The notes beneath the pieces were generated by a model. The model had not been told where the DNA came from and did not search any database. It worked only from the letters and a program-made list of their open reading frames with translations. A program made the translations under genes and the position numbers. 64,000 bases of DNA from Candidatus Hecatella orcuttiae (GTDB lineage Archaea; Thermoproteota; Bathyarchaeia; Hecatellales; Hecatellaceae), in contig MTLY02000002.1 in assembly GCA_002011035.2 (NCBI GenBank), positions 186,001 through 250,000 of the forward strand, read 5' to 3'. This document shows positions 17,393-25,756 of this stretch, one piece after another; positions within the stretch are counted from its first letter, which is position 1; every line of letters begins with the position of its first letter.

Positions 17393-18099
17393 TGGAGCTC
17401 AAGGACATCGTTAAAACCTACGGGAGGATAACCGCCCTAGACCACGTGAGCTTGAAAGTTAGAAGAGGAGAGACCCTCGCCCTCCTCGGCTCCAACGGAG
17501 CCGGAAAGACGACGATGCTGAAGATCATGGGAGGAATCCTCAAACAGGACAGCGGAAATATCTACTACGGCAGGGAGAAGATCGATGACCGTAACCTGAA
17601 GCTTCTCCGAAGAAACAGCACCATGGTTTTCCAGAAAACGGTGCTCTTTAACTCCGATGTATATGGGAACGTAGCCTACGGGCTTGAGCTGAGACGCATC
17701 CCTGAAGCAGATTTAGAACATCGAGTCCGGGAAGCCTTGAGCCAAGTGGGACTGGAGGGCTATGAAAAGAGACCTGTGAAAACTCTCTCGGGAGGAGAAC
17801 AGCAGAGAGTGTCTCTCGCCAGAGCTCTTGCCTTAAAGCCTGAGCTTTTGCTCCTCGACGAGCCTACAGCAAACCTAGACCCTGAGAACGCGGCTGCGGT
17901 TGAGAAAATCATAAAGGAGTTCAAAGGCGCCACCACCGTCATCCTAGCTACCCATAATCTTTTTCAGGCGAAAAGACTGTCGGACAGAATTGCATACATG
18001 GCAAGGGGAGTTTTGGTTGAAGAAGGTTCTCCGGAAGAAATCTTTCAAAGACCTAGGGATGAAAGGACAGCGAGATTCGTCCGAGGCTTCGCCTTTTGA
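17380..18099 (+). CDS. tupC: ABC transporter ATP-binding protein (tungstate-type)
   Basis: A 239-residue ATPase. Walker A is LLGSNGAGKTTMLK, the ABC signature is LSGGEQQRVSLARAL and Walker B is LLLLDEPTANLD, with the switch histidine in ILATHNLFQAKR. It overlaps the TupB-like permease gene and is clearly its energising partner. No extra C-terminal regulatory (TOBE/Mop) domain is present, in contrast to ModC and in agreement with TupC. A short inverted repeat downstream may end the transcript. Confidence 0.9.
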   Translation: MEVLMELKDIVKTYGRITALDHVSLKVRRGETLALLGSNGAGKTTMLKIMGGILKQDSGNIYYGREKIDDRNLKLLRRNSTMVFQKTVLFNSDVYGNVAYGLELRRIPEADLEHRVREALSQVGLEGYEKRPVKTLSGGEQQRVSLARALALKPELLLLDEPTANLDPENAAAVEKIIKEFKGATTVILATHNLFQAKRLSDRIAYMARGVLVEEGSPEEIFQRPRDERTARFVRGFAF

Positions 18100-18134
18100 A
18101 AAGTTTTCTGGAAATGCGCTGCTGAGTCTAACGA

Positions 18135-19151
18135 TTACGCTCCTAATCTGTTTATTAGGCTTGATTTTTCGCGGTTCACAGTTTCTCTGACCAGAGCGGC
18201 TATCGCCCTGTGGTCTCTAGGATTGAATCCCGCTGTCTCCAGCTTCTTTAAGCTTTCCATCATGCCTTTGAGGTGGGGTTCTGGCAGTTTTTCGAGGAGG
18301 AAAAGATTCTCCTTCAGATAGCTTCCAACGTCTCGAAGGCTTATCTGCCTGATTTTTTTCTCCTCACAGAGAACAGCTATGACCACAGGGTTGGTTTCTT
18401 TGTTCGCAACGTCTTCCTCCAGCTTTCTGAAGTCATTGGCTGCCATCTGCATCAAAACCGCGGAGCAAAGCCAGAATTCAGAAAGATAGTCTTGGATTTC
18501 TTCGCTCTCTCCTCCGCTCTCCATGTAGACAATTCTAGCTATATACGCACCCATCAAGCCGAGTTTTTTCTCTAAAAGTTTAACTGCGCTTTCCCAGCTT
18601 GGAAATTTCTCCCTTAACCAGTCGACATCATCTTGCAAAAGGTGGAGGCGGACTGCCTTGTCTTCTTCTTGACCTGCCTCCAGCCGGGTTCTGCCTTCCT
18701 GGTATAGGTTTAACGATGAAGAGTGATACTGCCTGAACCTTTCATAGACAAGGCTTTTTAAACGCTGAGAGACCTTTGCTAAAAAATTGTAAGTTCTCCG
18801 CCTAGCTTCAAATTCCTCAGCATAAAGCTTATGTTTCAAGCTGAGAACTTCTGGGCGAAACTCGTCGTCCATGGTGTCCAGCACATCCGACTCGAAGGCT
18901 GTGAGTCGGAGGGATGCTGCCAACCGAAGGGACGGCTTCCGGAACGCTGCGTCAACGTATCCTCTGTTTCCTTTCCACACCACAAATGATTGGATAGTTG
19001 CCGCCTTCGACAGTCTGGTATGATAGTTTAGTAGAAAGCTGAGTTCTTCCGGGAAATTTTTAAAATGTTCCTTCAAAGTCTTTTTCATCATGAAGCTGGC
19101 AAGCTGGTCTGAAAAGGAGTAAAGCAAACCCAGATACGCCTTAGGCATCAT
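18135..19151 (-). CDS. Unknown helical protein, possibly a divergent isoprenoid-synthase fold
   Basis: A 338-residue protein predicted to be almost wholly helical, without signal peptide or obvious membrane span. I do not recognise it by overall similarity. Two regions recall trans-prenyltransferases. AASLRLTAFESDVLDTMDDE (residues ~78-97) resembles the helix carrying the first aspartate-rich motif. LMQMAANDFRKLEED (233-247), followed by ETNPVVIAVL, resembles the second (QxxDDxxDxxED...PVxxAL). Neither motif is canonical. The gene is 29 bases downstream of a divergent cis-prenyltransferase-like gene, which raises the plausibility of an isoprenoid link. Alternatives are a DNA-binding or scaffold protein of unrelated all-alpha fold. 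Confidence 0.4.
   Translation of the reverse strand: MMPKAYLGLLYSFSDQLASFMMKKTLKEHFKNFPEELSFLLNYHTRLSKAATIQSFVVWKGNRGYVDAAFRKPSLRLAASLRLTAFESDVLDTMDDEFRPEVLSLKHKLYAEEFEARRRTYNFLAKVSQRLKSLVYERFRQYHSSSLNLYQEGRTRLEAGQEEDKAVRLHLLQDDVDWLREKFPSWESAVKLLEKKLGLMGAYIARIVYMESGGESEEIQDYLSEFWLCSAVLMQMAANDFRKLEEDVANKETNPVVIAVLCEEKKIRQISLRDVGSYLKENLFLLEKLPEPHLKGMMESLKKLETAGFNPRDHRAIAALVRETVNREKSSLINRLGA
18142..18170 (+). terminator. Possible terminator after tupC
   Basis: CCTAAT (18142-18147) and ATTAGG (18154-18159) form a 6-bp stem with a 6-base loop, followed by a five-T run on the plus strand. It lies within the 3' end of the convergent minus-strand gene. Weak but well placed. Confidence 0.35.
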
Positions 19152-19180
19152 CGGTGAACAACTTAGCCTCCGCTACCGGC

Positions 19181-20110
19181 TTAGAATTCATAGATTTCCG
19201 GCCCAAAGATCCCTGCGATTATAACTCTCTTTCTGAGGATATGAGGCGTTGGAGGGGGGGCGGTAATTTTACCCTCTGGTGTGAAAACTCTAAATGAAAG
19301 AGACCCAAGTTTTTCGTGAACGAAATACATTTCAGCCTCCCTCTTCGACCGAACAAGAGCCCTTTCGCCGGAGCTGTATTTTTTAAGGTACTGGGTTGCC
19401 TCGTTGAGCATCATGCTTCTCAGCGCCAAGGCTACTAGGTAGATGAGTTGAGGGTCAGTCCAAGTTCGGCTGGAGGAGCCCTGTTGCACGTAGACAAAGC
19501 TGCTGTAGTCGGATTTCGAGGGGGGAAGCATCATGCCTGTGGGACATTGAAGTTTGGTATGCCTCACTGTCACGTTTACATCTGGAAGAAGTTGGAAGAG
19601 GGCTTCGTTTTTGACAGCCCAGTCTAGGGAGTAATTGATGAGGAAATGGGCAGTGAAAGTTGAATTGTTTTTCGTTTTCTCCTCCAACTTCTTGAGGTCT
19701 TGGGCGAAATGACCTGAAACTCCCTCAGGCTCTATACTGGAGTCTAGGTCTCCTAAAAACCTAAGCCTCACATTGAATTTGGCTGCGTAGTCGTCGTAGA
19801 TTACGTAAAGCCGTTTGAGGGCGTCGTAGATCTGGGGATAATTCTCCCTCAACCTATGTCTTTCCTCGATCACATTGATGTAACAGGCGGGACTGCCGAG
19901 GATTCTGAGAATGTGAAACAATCTTAAGGAGAAAATCCCCCCATCCACATAGGCTTCCGAACCCTCTAGGTCCGTGGAAGTCCTCATGCCGTCGGTCATC
20001 TCGTAAATGACCATCTTCCTGACCTTCTCCAAGGGATGCTCTATTCTGAGAGCCTCGCAGGCAGCGAGAAAAGTGTCGAGTACCTCTTCGCCTTCGGGAA
20101 GTTTAAACAA
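19181..20110 (-). CDS. Divergent cis-prenyltransferase-like protein (UppS/NgBR superfamily candidate)
   Basis: A 309-residue protein with TTG start. Several blocks line up in order with undecaprenyl-diphosphate synthase: MTDGMR (residues 38-43) with UppS MDGNxR, including the catalytic Asp; NVRLRFLGD (113-121) with NVRLRxIGD; EEKTKNNSTFTAHFLINY (143-160) with the TxxNTGLTLNIAxNYGG region; and VTVRH (180-184) with the LxIRTGG arginine. The second arginine of RTGGxxRxS and the later Mg-binding glutamate seem to be missing (CPTGMM, SSFVYV). Thus it may be catalytically altered, or act as a non-catalytic partner as NgBR does in heteromeric enzymes. The C-terminal ~80 residues are not recognised. 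Confidence 0.45.
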   Translation of the reverse strand: MFKLPEGEEVLDTFLAACEALRIEHPLEKVRKMVIYEMTDGMRTSTDLEGSEAYVDGGIFSLRLFHILRILGSPACYINVIEERHRLRENYPQIYDALKRLYVIYDDYAAKFNVRLRFLGDLDSSIEPEGVSGHFAQDLKKLEEKTKNNSTFTAHFLINYSLDWAVKNEALFQLLPDVNVTVRHTKLQCPTGMMLPPSKSDYSSFVYVQQGSSSRTWTDPQLIYLVALALRSMMLNEATQYLKKYSSGERALVRSKREAEMYFVHEKLGSLSFRVFTPEGKITAPPPTPHILRKRVIIAGIFGPEIYEF

Positions 20111-20219
20111 CCTTATCTACAGCTCCAAGATAGGGTTGCTAAAAGTTTAAGCTAACCTTTTTGTCTTAAGCTTTTCTCCGACTCGAAAACGTGAACGAGG
20201 GTCTCAGGGAAATTCGCAG

Positions 20220-21278
20220 CTATGGGTGTATGGCCACCTTGATGGCCTTGCCTTGAGCCATGGATTTTAAGCCTTCTTCCACCCGGCTGAGCGGCATCTC
20301 CTGGGTGATAAATTCCTTTGCTTTGATGGCGCCGGAAGATATCAGACTTAAAGCTTTTTCGACACAGTGAGGTGTATGGTGGAAGACGCCCTTTATTGTA
20401 AGCTCCCCGTAGTGAACAGTCCCCGCGTCGAATGGTACAGTGCTTCCAGAAGGGCAGCCTCCGAAGAGGATGATTCGGCCTCCTTTCCCAGTCATCTGCA
20501 CGGCTTTTCTCCATGTTTCCGGAGAGCCCACGGCTTCGATGACAACTTCCGCTCCTCTTCCGCCCGTAAGTTTTCTCACTTCTTCCACCTGATCCACTTT
20601 CGACGCGTCGACTAAGCAGTCGGCTCCCAGTTTACGGGCGTTCTCAAGCCTTAAATTCGACAGGTCTGAAACTATAACCTCCCTCGCACCTTTTATCTTC
20701 GCCAGTTGCAGGTGCAGGAGGCCTATGGGCCCCGCCCCTATGATGGCCACCCGCTCGCCTAGGCCGATGTCGGCAAGTTCCACACCGTGGACTACGCAGG
20801 CTAAGGGCTCCAGCAAGGCGGCTTCCTCAAAGGAAACATGGCGGGGCACTTCGTACATGTTTTGCTGAACTATTCTGGCTGGGATTTTGATGTACTCCGC
20901 GTAGGCTCCTGGAATGGAGAAGCCGATTACATTTTCACTTAGGTTTTCGCAGAGGTTAGGTTTTCCCCTTTTACAGTAGTAGCAAGTGTTGCAGGGGGCT
21001 GTGTTGGCAGCGACGACCCTCATCCCCTTCCTGAAGCCTACAACTTCCCCGCCTATCTTGACTATGCGGCCGGAAAATTCATGTCCAATTATCATGGGAG
21101 GCTTAGTCAGGGGATGGCCAACCTTGTACATTTTCAGGTCGGTGCCGCAGGTTAAGACGACTTCAACCTTAACTAGAACATCCCGTGGGCCGATTTTAGG
21201 TATGTCCACTGTTTCCAGCTTTATGTCGCCTGGCTTATGGTATACCGCTGCTTTCATCCTACCATCCATTTTCATCAC
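20220..21278 (-). CDS. Zinc-dependent medium-chain dehydrogenase (first of a pair)
   Basis: A 352-residue alcohol/polyol dehydrogenase. Catalytic zinc ligands are CGTD and GHEFSG; the structural zinc is bound by the four-cysteine loop CNTCYYCKRGKPNLC. The NAD(P) Rossmann motif is IIGAGPIGLLHLQLAK. The cofactor loop VSDLSNLRLENA, with Asp after the second strand, favours NAD over NADP. An internal ATG (MKAAVYHKPGD) is the likely true start, seven codons in. It lies 26 bases after a related dehydrogenase and ~110 bases before the cis-prenyltransferase-like gene. Threonine, sorbitol or prenol substrates are all possible; family alone does not decide. Confidence 0.88.
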   Translation of the reverse strand: MMKMDGRMKAAVYHKPGDIKLETVDIPKIGPRDVLVKVEVVLTCGTDLKMYKVGHPLTKPPMIIGHEFSGRIVKIGGEVVGFRKGMRVVAANTAPCNTCYYCKRGKPNLCENLSENVIGFSIPGAYAEYIKIPARIVQQNMYEVPRHVSFEEAALLEPLACVVHGVELADIGLGERVAIIGAGPIGLLHLQLAKIKGAREVIVSDLSNLRLENARKLGADCLVDASKVDQVEEVRKLTGGRGAEVVIEAVGSPETWRKAVQMTGKGGRIILFGGCPSGSTVPFDAGTVHYGELTIKGVFHHTPHCVEKALSLISSGAIKAKEFITQEMPLSRVEEGLKSMAQGKAIKVAIHP

Positions 21279-21304
21279 TCCACTCGCTGGTGCCGGGTCC
21301 TCCT

Positions 21305-22336
21305 TTAAGGGGTGATGATTATTTTCAGCGATTCTTTTCCTTCAGCAGCCAACTTTAAAGCATCAGCAACCTGGTCCAGCTTAAAAGAGTGGGTTATCAG
21401 TCCGCTCAACTCAAGCCGTTTGGTTTCCATCAGCCTTAAAGCCATATTTGTTTCCAGCTCCGTCGTCGAGTAGCTGGGAATGAGGGATATTTCCTGGATG
21501 AAAATTTTGCTAACATCATAGGAGAACACGGCTCCCTTCAGGGGAGCTCCGAAAAGAACCACGGTTCCACCTTTCCTCACCGAATCCAAACCCTGCCTGA
21601 TCGCTTCAATGCTTCCAGTAGCAACTATGACAGCGTCCACGCCTAAGCCGTGGGTGAGATTCTTCACAGCGAGAACAGGGTCTTCGCGCAGAGAGTTGAA
21701 GACAGCTTCAGCCCCAAATTTCTCAGCCGCCGCTAACCTAAAATCGACGAGGTCGCTGACGAAAATTCTACCTACTCCTAACAACTTCAGAAGCTTGGCG
21801 AAGATCAGCCCTGCAGGTCCGGCGCCGATGATCATCACGTCATCACCGGGTTGAAGACTTAGTTTCTTCGCACCTCTTATGCAACAGCCTACAGGCTCTA
21901 TGAGGGTGGCTTCTTGGAAAGAGATACCCCGCGGAATTTTAAGGACGGCGCCTCTCTTCACATTGGCGGCGGGGACTTTGAAATACTCTGCAAATCCTCC
22001 GGGGTCTAAGTTTGTGCGCGGAAATTCTTCGCACATCGTGTAGTCTCCATGCCTACAATAGTGGCATTTGTAGCAAGGGACATGATGATGAGTGAAAACT
22101 CTGTCGCCCACTCTCAGTCCCTCTACCCCTTCACCAACTTCCACAACTTCGCCCACTACTTCATGGCCTAAAACAGGGGGGGTGAGAAAGTAACCAGCAG
22201 TTTTCTCCACATCCGTTCCACAGACCCCACAAGCTTTCATCTTCACCAGCACTTCTCCACGCCCTATCTTGGGGATGGGGACATCCTCAACTCTTACGTC
22301 GCTGGGACCCCTCAGAAAAGCGGCTTTCATCTTCAC
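21305..22336 (-). CDS. Zinc-dependent medium-chain dehydrogenase (second of a pair)
   Basis: A 343-residue member of the same superfamily as its downstream neighbour, with catalytic zinc residues in CGVCGTDVEK and GHEVVGEV. Its structural zinc cysteines (CYKCHYCRHGDYTMC) are complete, the Rossmann motif is IIGAGPAGLIFAKLLK, and SDLVDFRLAAA holds the NAD-preferring Asp. The two paralogues are clearly diverged rather than a recent copy. PSYSTTELETN near residue 285 is characteristic of a subgroup of thermophile zinc dehydrogenases. First gene of the four-gene minus-strand run; its upstream spacer of 236 bases should hold the promoter. Confidence 0.88.
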   Translation of the reverse strand: MKMKAAFLRGPSDVRVEDVPIPKIGRGEVLVKMKACGVCGTDVEKTAGYFLTPPVLGHEVVGEVVEVGEGVEGLRVGDRVFTHHHVPCYKCHYCRHGDYTMCEEFPRTNLDPGGFAEYFKVPAANVKRGAVLKIPRGISFQEATLIEPVGCCIRGAKKLSLQPGDDVMIIGAGPAGLIFAKLLKLLGVGRIFVSDLVDFRLAAAEKFGAEAVFNSLREDPVLAVKNLTHGLGVDAVIVATGSIEAIRQGLDSVRKGGTVVLFGAPLKGAVFSYDVSKIFIQEISLIPSYSTTELETNMALRLMETKRLELSGLITHSFKLDQVADALKLAAEGKESLKIIITP

Positions 22337-22572
22337 CTACCTAATTGATTTAAGATTTCAATCAATTAATGAGGCTTTAAAGCCCGCTGAAAGTTTAAAA
22401 ACTTTCCATTCCTCTAACGCTGCAAGTTGCACTTTTTCCTCCGTTGCGATCGTAATGTTATTTAGGCATCAGTGTCAAGATCTTTTTTGAAAAATGGCTG
22501 ATTTTAACCTAAGGGAAGGACCTTCAAGCTTGACTGGGAAAATAGGTTTGCTTATTCTTTTGTCAACGTATT

Positions 22573-23946
22573 TTGAATATTGAGGTGTTGAAAATCACGG
22601 ACGTTGTCCTTATCTATCCATACTTCGCCCCTAAGATGGATAGGTCCATTTTTAGAGTTCCTCCCCTCGGTCTGGGCTACATTGCCTCCTACATAAGGCG
22701 CAACGGTTTTTCTGTAAAAATCGTAGATTGCACATTTCTGAGCTGGAAAAAAGCTGTTGACTCGGTGAGGCGGCTGAAACCATCCATCATCGGGATTTAC
22801 TCCATGTTTTCCATGGCGGAGCCTGCGACTCGGTTTGCTCAAGTCCTGAGGGGTGATTGCGCGCTTCTGGTCGCAGGGGGGCCTCTACCAAGCGTGAGGC
22901 CGGAGATTTTTTTGGAGAATTTTGACTTAGCAGTCAAAGGGGAAGGGGAGCAAACGTTTCTGGATATCGTGAAATGTTTTACGGAAGGAGGAGACCTTTC
23001 ACGTATCCCTGGCATTTTCCACAGCAAGAGTGAAGAAATAGCATTCACGGGGAACAGAAAGCCCTTTAAAAACTTGGACACCCTTCCCTTTCCGGCGCGA
23101 GACCTCTTTCCCAACAGGGATTACATCCTTTATTGGCGGAAGCGAGGTCACCCTCCTAAAACATCGATAATTACAACCCGGGGTTGCCCTTTCAGCTGCG
23201 ATTTTTGCAGCAACGCTGTCTTCGGTGTATCCTACCGGGAGAGAACAGCGAAGAATGTAGTCGAAGAAGTGGAAGATGCTTTGAAATTTGGATATGATGG
23301 CATATTTTTTGTCGACGATTGTTTTACTCTCAACAGGAAGAGGGTGGTGGAGATTTGCGATGAGATCCTAGCTAGAGACCTCGACTTTGAATGGGAATGC
23401 CTCTCTAGGGTTGATAACATAGACCGCGAGCTGGCGGGAAAGATGAAGCGGGCAGGATGCCGCAGGATTTTCTTCGGTATAGAGTCGGGAAATGAGAGAA
23501 CCCTGAGAATCATGGCGAAACACTTCTCCTTGGAGGAGGCTAGGAGAACCGTGGAGAACGTGGCTTCAGCCGGAATAAAGGCAGGAGCATTCTTCATCAT
23601 CGGCTACCCTGGGGAGACGGATGAAAGCATCCTAGATACCATCAATTTTTCAACCTCACTCCCTCTGGAATATCTTTCTTTCACACTGCCCTATCCTATT
23701 CCCGGCACAGGGTTGTATGAAAAAGTCAAGGATAGAATGACCCTCACAGACTGGGTCAGGCCGAAACTGGGATTGATCGACCATTCGCTGATCTACAAGT
23801 CGCATTTCTCCAGCGCTAAACTGAAATTTGCCATCCTAAAAGGCACTGTTCAATTTCAAATCAAGAAGCGGCTGGGTAGGTTCTCATGGCCCGTTGAGAA
23901 GCCCTTTAAAAAAATAACCAACTATGTTTTCAAAAAGTTGGTGTAA
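22573..23946 (+). CDS. Cobalamin-binding-domain radical SAM protein
   Basis: A 457-residue protein. Residues 1-135 form a B12-binding-like Rossmann domain (PPLGLGYIASYIRRNG, then VAGGPLPS), without the base-off DxHxxG motif, as in many class B radical SAM methylases. RGCPFSCDFCSN near residue 200 is the 4Fe-4S/SAM site, and the TIM barrel includes FFGIESGNERTLRIM and FFIIGYPGETDE. A C-terminal region with basic residues follows. Class B enzymes methylate unactivated carbons or rearrange skeletons of lipids, hopanoids or natural products. The gene diverges from the dehydrogenase/prenyltransferase-like run across a 236-base spacer, so a lipid-related role is conceivable but unproven. Confidence 0.85.
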   Translation: MNIEVLKITDVVLIYPYFAPKMDRSIFRVPPLGLGYIASYIRRNGFSVKIVDCTFLSWKKAVDSVRRLKPSIIGIYSMFSMAEPATRFAQVLRGDCALLVAGGPLPSVRPEIFLENFDLAVKGEGEQTFLDIVKCFTEGGDLSRIPGIFHSKSEEIAFTGNRKPFKNLDTLPFPARDLFPNRDYILYWRKRGHPPKTSIITTRGCPFSCDFCSNAVFGVSYRERTAKNVVEEVEDALKFGYDGIFFVDDCFTLNRKRVVEICDEILARDLDFEWECLSRVDNIDRELAGKMKRAGCRRIFFGIESGNERTLRIMAKHFSLEEARRTVENVASAGIKAGAFFIIGYPGETDESILDTINFSTSLPLEYLSFTLPYPIPGTGLYEKVKDRMTLTDWVRPKLGLIDHSLIYKSHFSSAKLKFAILKGTVQFQIKKRLGRFSWPVEKPFKKITNYVFKKLV

Positions 23947-23970
23947 AATCTTTAAAATAAATGGAAAACC

Positions 23971-23985
23971 GCAAAATTGTTTTGC
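23971..23985 (+). terminator. Possible terminator between convergent genes
   Basis: GCAAAA-TTG-TTTTGC is a perfect 6-bp inverted repeat between the radical SAM gene and the convergent L15e gene. It has T-rich sequence in both directions. It could end transcripts from both sides. Confidence 0.3.
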
Positions 23986-24015
23986 ATTCTTCATCGCCCT
24001 TCCGCAATCCGGCCT

Positions 24016-24477
24016 TCAACGGCATATCCAGTTTATCTTGGGGTCGCTTTTAACGGCCGGATGGTGCGGATCCACCAAGATGACTTCAAACCATTTGTAT
24101 TTTCCATCTTTCCAAAGCCAGTAGCTGTTGAGGACTTTGAGGTTGGGGTACTTCTTAGCTACCCTCTCCTCGGCTATCTGCTTCAAGCTTTTGGCTCCCT
24201 TGATTTTCAGGACGCCCATTTTCTTGGGTCTTCTCCCTCCCTTAGGCCTCAGCCGCTGGAATCCCCCGCGGCCAACCCGCACTCTGACCACCACGTAGCC
24301 TGGTTTAGCGCGGTAGCCTAGGCTTCTAGCTCTATTTAGCCTAGTGGGTGTTTCCACTCTGACTATGGTGGGTCCCCGACGCCAACGGATAGCTCGGTCT
24401 CGTATGACTTGTTTGAGACTTGACTTCTCAGGGGATTTCCACATCTCCGCTAGCTGTCTATACACGTTCAGTCCCAT
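24016..24477 (-). CDS. rpl15e: Ribosomal protein L15e, lacking the usual C-terminal tail
   Basis: A large-subunit ribosomal protein. From the ATG at 24477, placed just after GGGAAGGA, it has 153 residues; GTG 24492 would add five. [32 protein letters not shown] and GGRRPKKMG are L15e hallmarks. Most archaeal L15e proteins run to about 190 residues and continue past INWIC into an Arg/Gly-rich tail. Here the frame stops at INWICR. No such tail is seen in any frame downstream, so the shortening seems real, not a frameshift. It may be a lineage trait. Confidence 0.93.
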   Translation of the reverse strand: MGLNVYRQLAEMWKSPEKSSLKQVIRDRAIRWRRGPTIVRVETPTRLNRARSLGYRAKPGYVVVRVRVGRGGFQRLRPKGGRRPKKMGVLKIKGAKSLKQIAEERVAKKYPNLKVLNSYWLWKDGKYKWFEVILVDPHHPAVKSDPKINWICR

Positions 24478-24652
24478 TCCTTCCCTTTTCACGGATCTCC
24501 GAGATCGGCTAGACAGTTAGTTCTATTGGGAGTTCCCTAAAAACGTTGCTCCCAGCTAGAGGGAAACTGTTAATAGGTTAAAAATTATCTTTTTTAAAAA
24601 GAACAAACTCGGCTTGTTAGGAGTTGAAAAAGCAGAAAGGTGACAGCCAACC

Positions 24653-25756
24653 ATGGTTGCCTATGATACAGTCCTTCAAGCTTTGCCTACTGAAGTTAAG
24701 GCCAAACACCGGCCTAAATCCTTCGGAAATCTTCTTACAGAGGTTGTGAAAAAGAACTTATGCGATAGCTGCGCAGCCTGCGCTGCTTCCTGCCCTGTGG
24801 ACGTCATCGCCTTCAAGGGCGACTCGGAGTTTCCTACTTTGGCAGGGAAATGTATCCTCTGCGAATACTGCTACTACAACTGTCCTAGGACAGGGACCTC
24901 AAGGCGGGAGCTGGAAGAAGCCGCCTTCGGACGAACTAGGACTTCGGAGGAAGAAGTTGGTGTGCTCTTGGAAGCTCACACTGCCAGAGCTCTAAAAGAT
25001 GAAATTTTGAAAAGAGCTTCGGATGGAGGCGTGGTCACAGCCATTCTGGCCTACGCTCTCGAGAAAGGGATCATTGACTCCGCCGTGGTTTCAGGTTTGA
25101 AGCCGGGAGAGCAGTGGAGGCCTATCCCCCGAGTGGTTGACACCTACGAGGACTTGCTGAAAGCCATGGGAACCCGCTATTCCACTAGTCCTACTCTTTT
25201 GGGTCTCCGTTCCGCCGTGGAAGAATGGGACAAGGAGAGAGTAGCCGTGGTGGGTGTTCCCTGTCAAATTAAGGCGATAAGGCGGATGGAAACTTCCCCT
25301 TATGGAATTCGAAAGTTGACGGAGAGAACAGTTCTCAAGATAGCCCTCTTCTGCTATGAAAGCCTCTACCATCAAGCCTTGATGACCTACCTTGAAAGTA
25401 AAGGTGTAGACCTGAACAGGATCACTAAGTTCTCCATTCGAGAGGGTAAGTTTAGAGTTCGGGCGAACGGGGAGGAAGTCCTCAACGTTCCCATCAAAGA
25501 GCTGAAAGACCAATTCCGGCCTAACTGTCTCCAGTGCATTGACTTTACAGGGGAATATTCCGACATCTCCGTGGGCTCGGTAGGCTCTCCAGAAGGTTGG
25601 TCCACAGTTCTCATTCGAACGGAGCAGGGGAAGAAAATCTTCCAGGGAGCTGCGGAAGCAGGGTTTATAGAATTCAAACCTGTGGAAAACATGAAGGCGG
25701 TGGAAAAGCTAAGCGCTGTTAAAAAGAAGAGAACAGACCCTGCCCACCGAGATTAA
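24653..25756 (+). CDS. Coenzyme F420 hydrogenase/dehydrogenase beta-subunit family protein
   Basis: A 367-residue FrhB/FpoF-like protein. The N-terminus carries two 4Fe-4S ferredoxin clusters ([14 protein letters not shown] and [12 protein letters not shown], residues ~39-90). The FrhB N-domain includes [10 protein letters not shown], and the C-domain includes [13 protein letters not shown] and [17 protein letters not shown]. FrhB-like proteins move electrons between F420 or flavin and iron-sulfur clusters and serve hydrogenases, sulfite reductase, glutamate synthase or Fpo complexes. No partner subunit adjoins it, so its redox partner is unknown. The stop region overlaps the end of the convergent ilvD gene by four bases. 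Confidence 0.88.
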   Translation: MVAYDTVLQALPTEVKAKHRPKSFGNLLTEVVKKNLCDSCAACAASCPVDVIAFKGDSEFPTLAGKCILCEYCYYNCPRTGTSRRELEEAAFGRTRTSEEEVGVLLEAHTARALKDEILKRASDGGVVTAILAYALEKGIIDSAVVSGLKPGEQWRPIPRVVDTYEDLLKAMGTRYSTSPTLLGLRSAVEEWDKERVAVVGVPCQIKAIRRMETSPYGIRKLTERTVLKIALFCYESLYHQALMTYLESKGVDLNRITKFSIREGKFRVRANGEEVLNVPIKELKDQFRPNCLQCIDFTGEYSDISVGSVGSPEGWSTVLIRTEQGKKIFQGAAEAGFIEFKPVENMKAVEKLSAVKKKRTDPAHRD

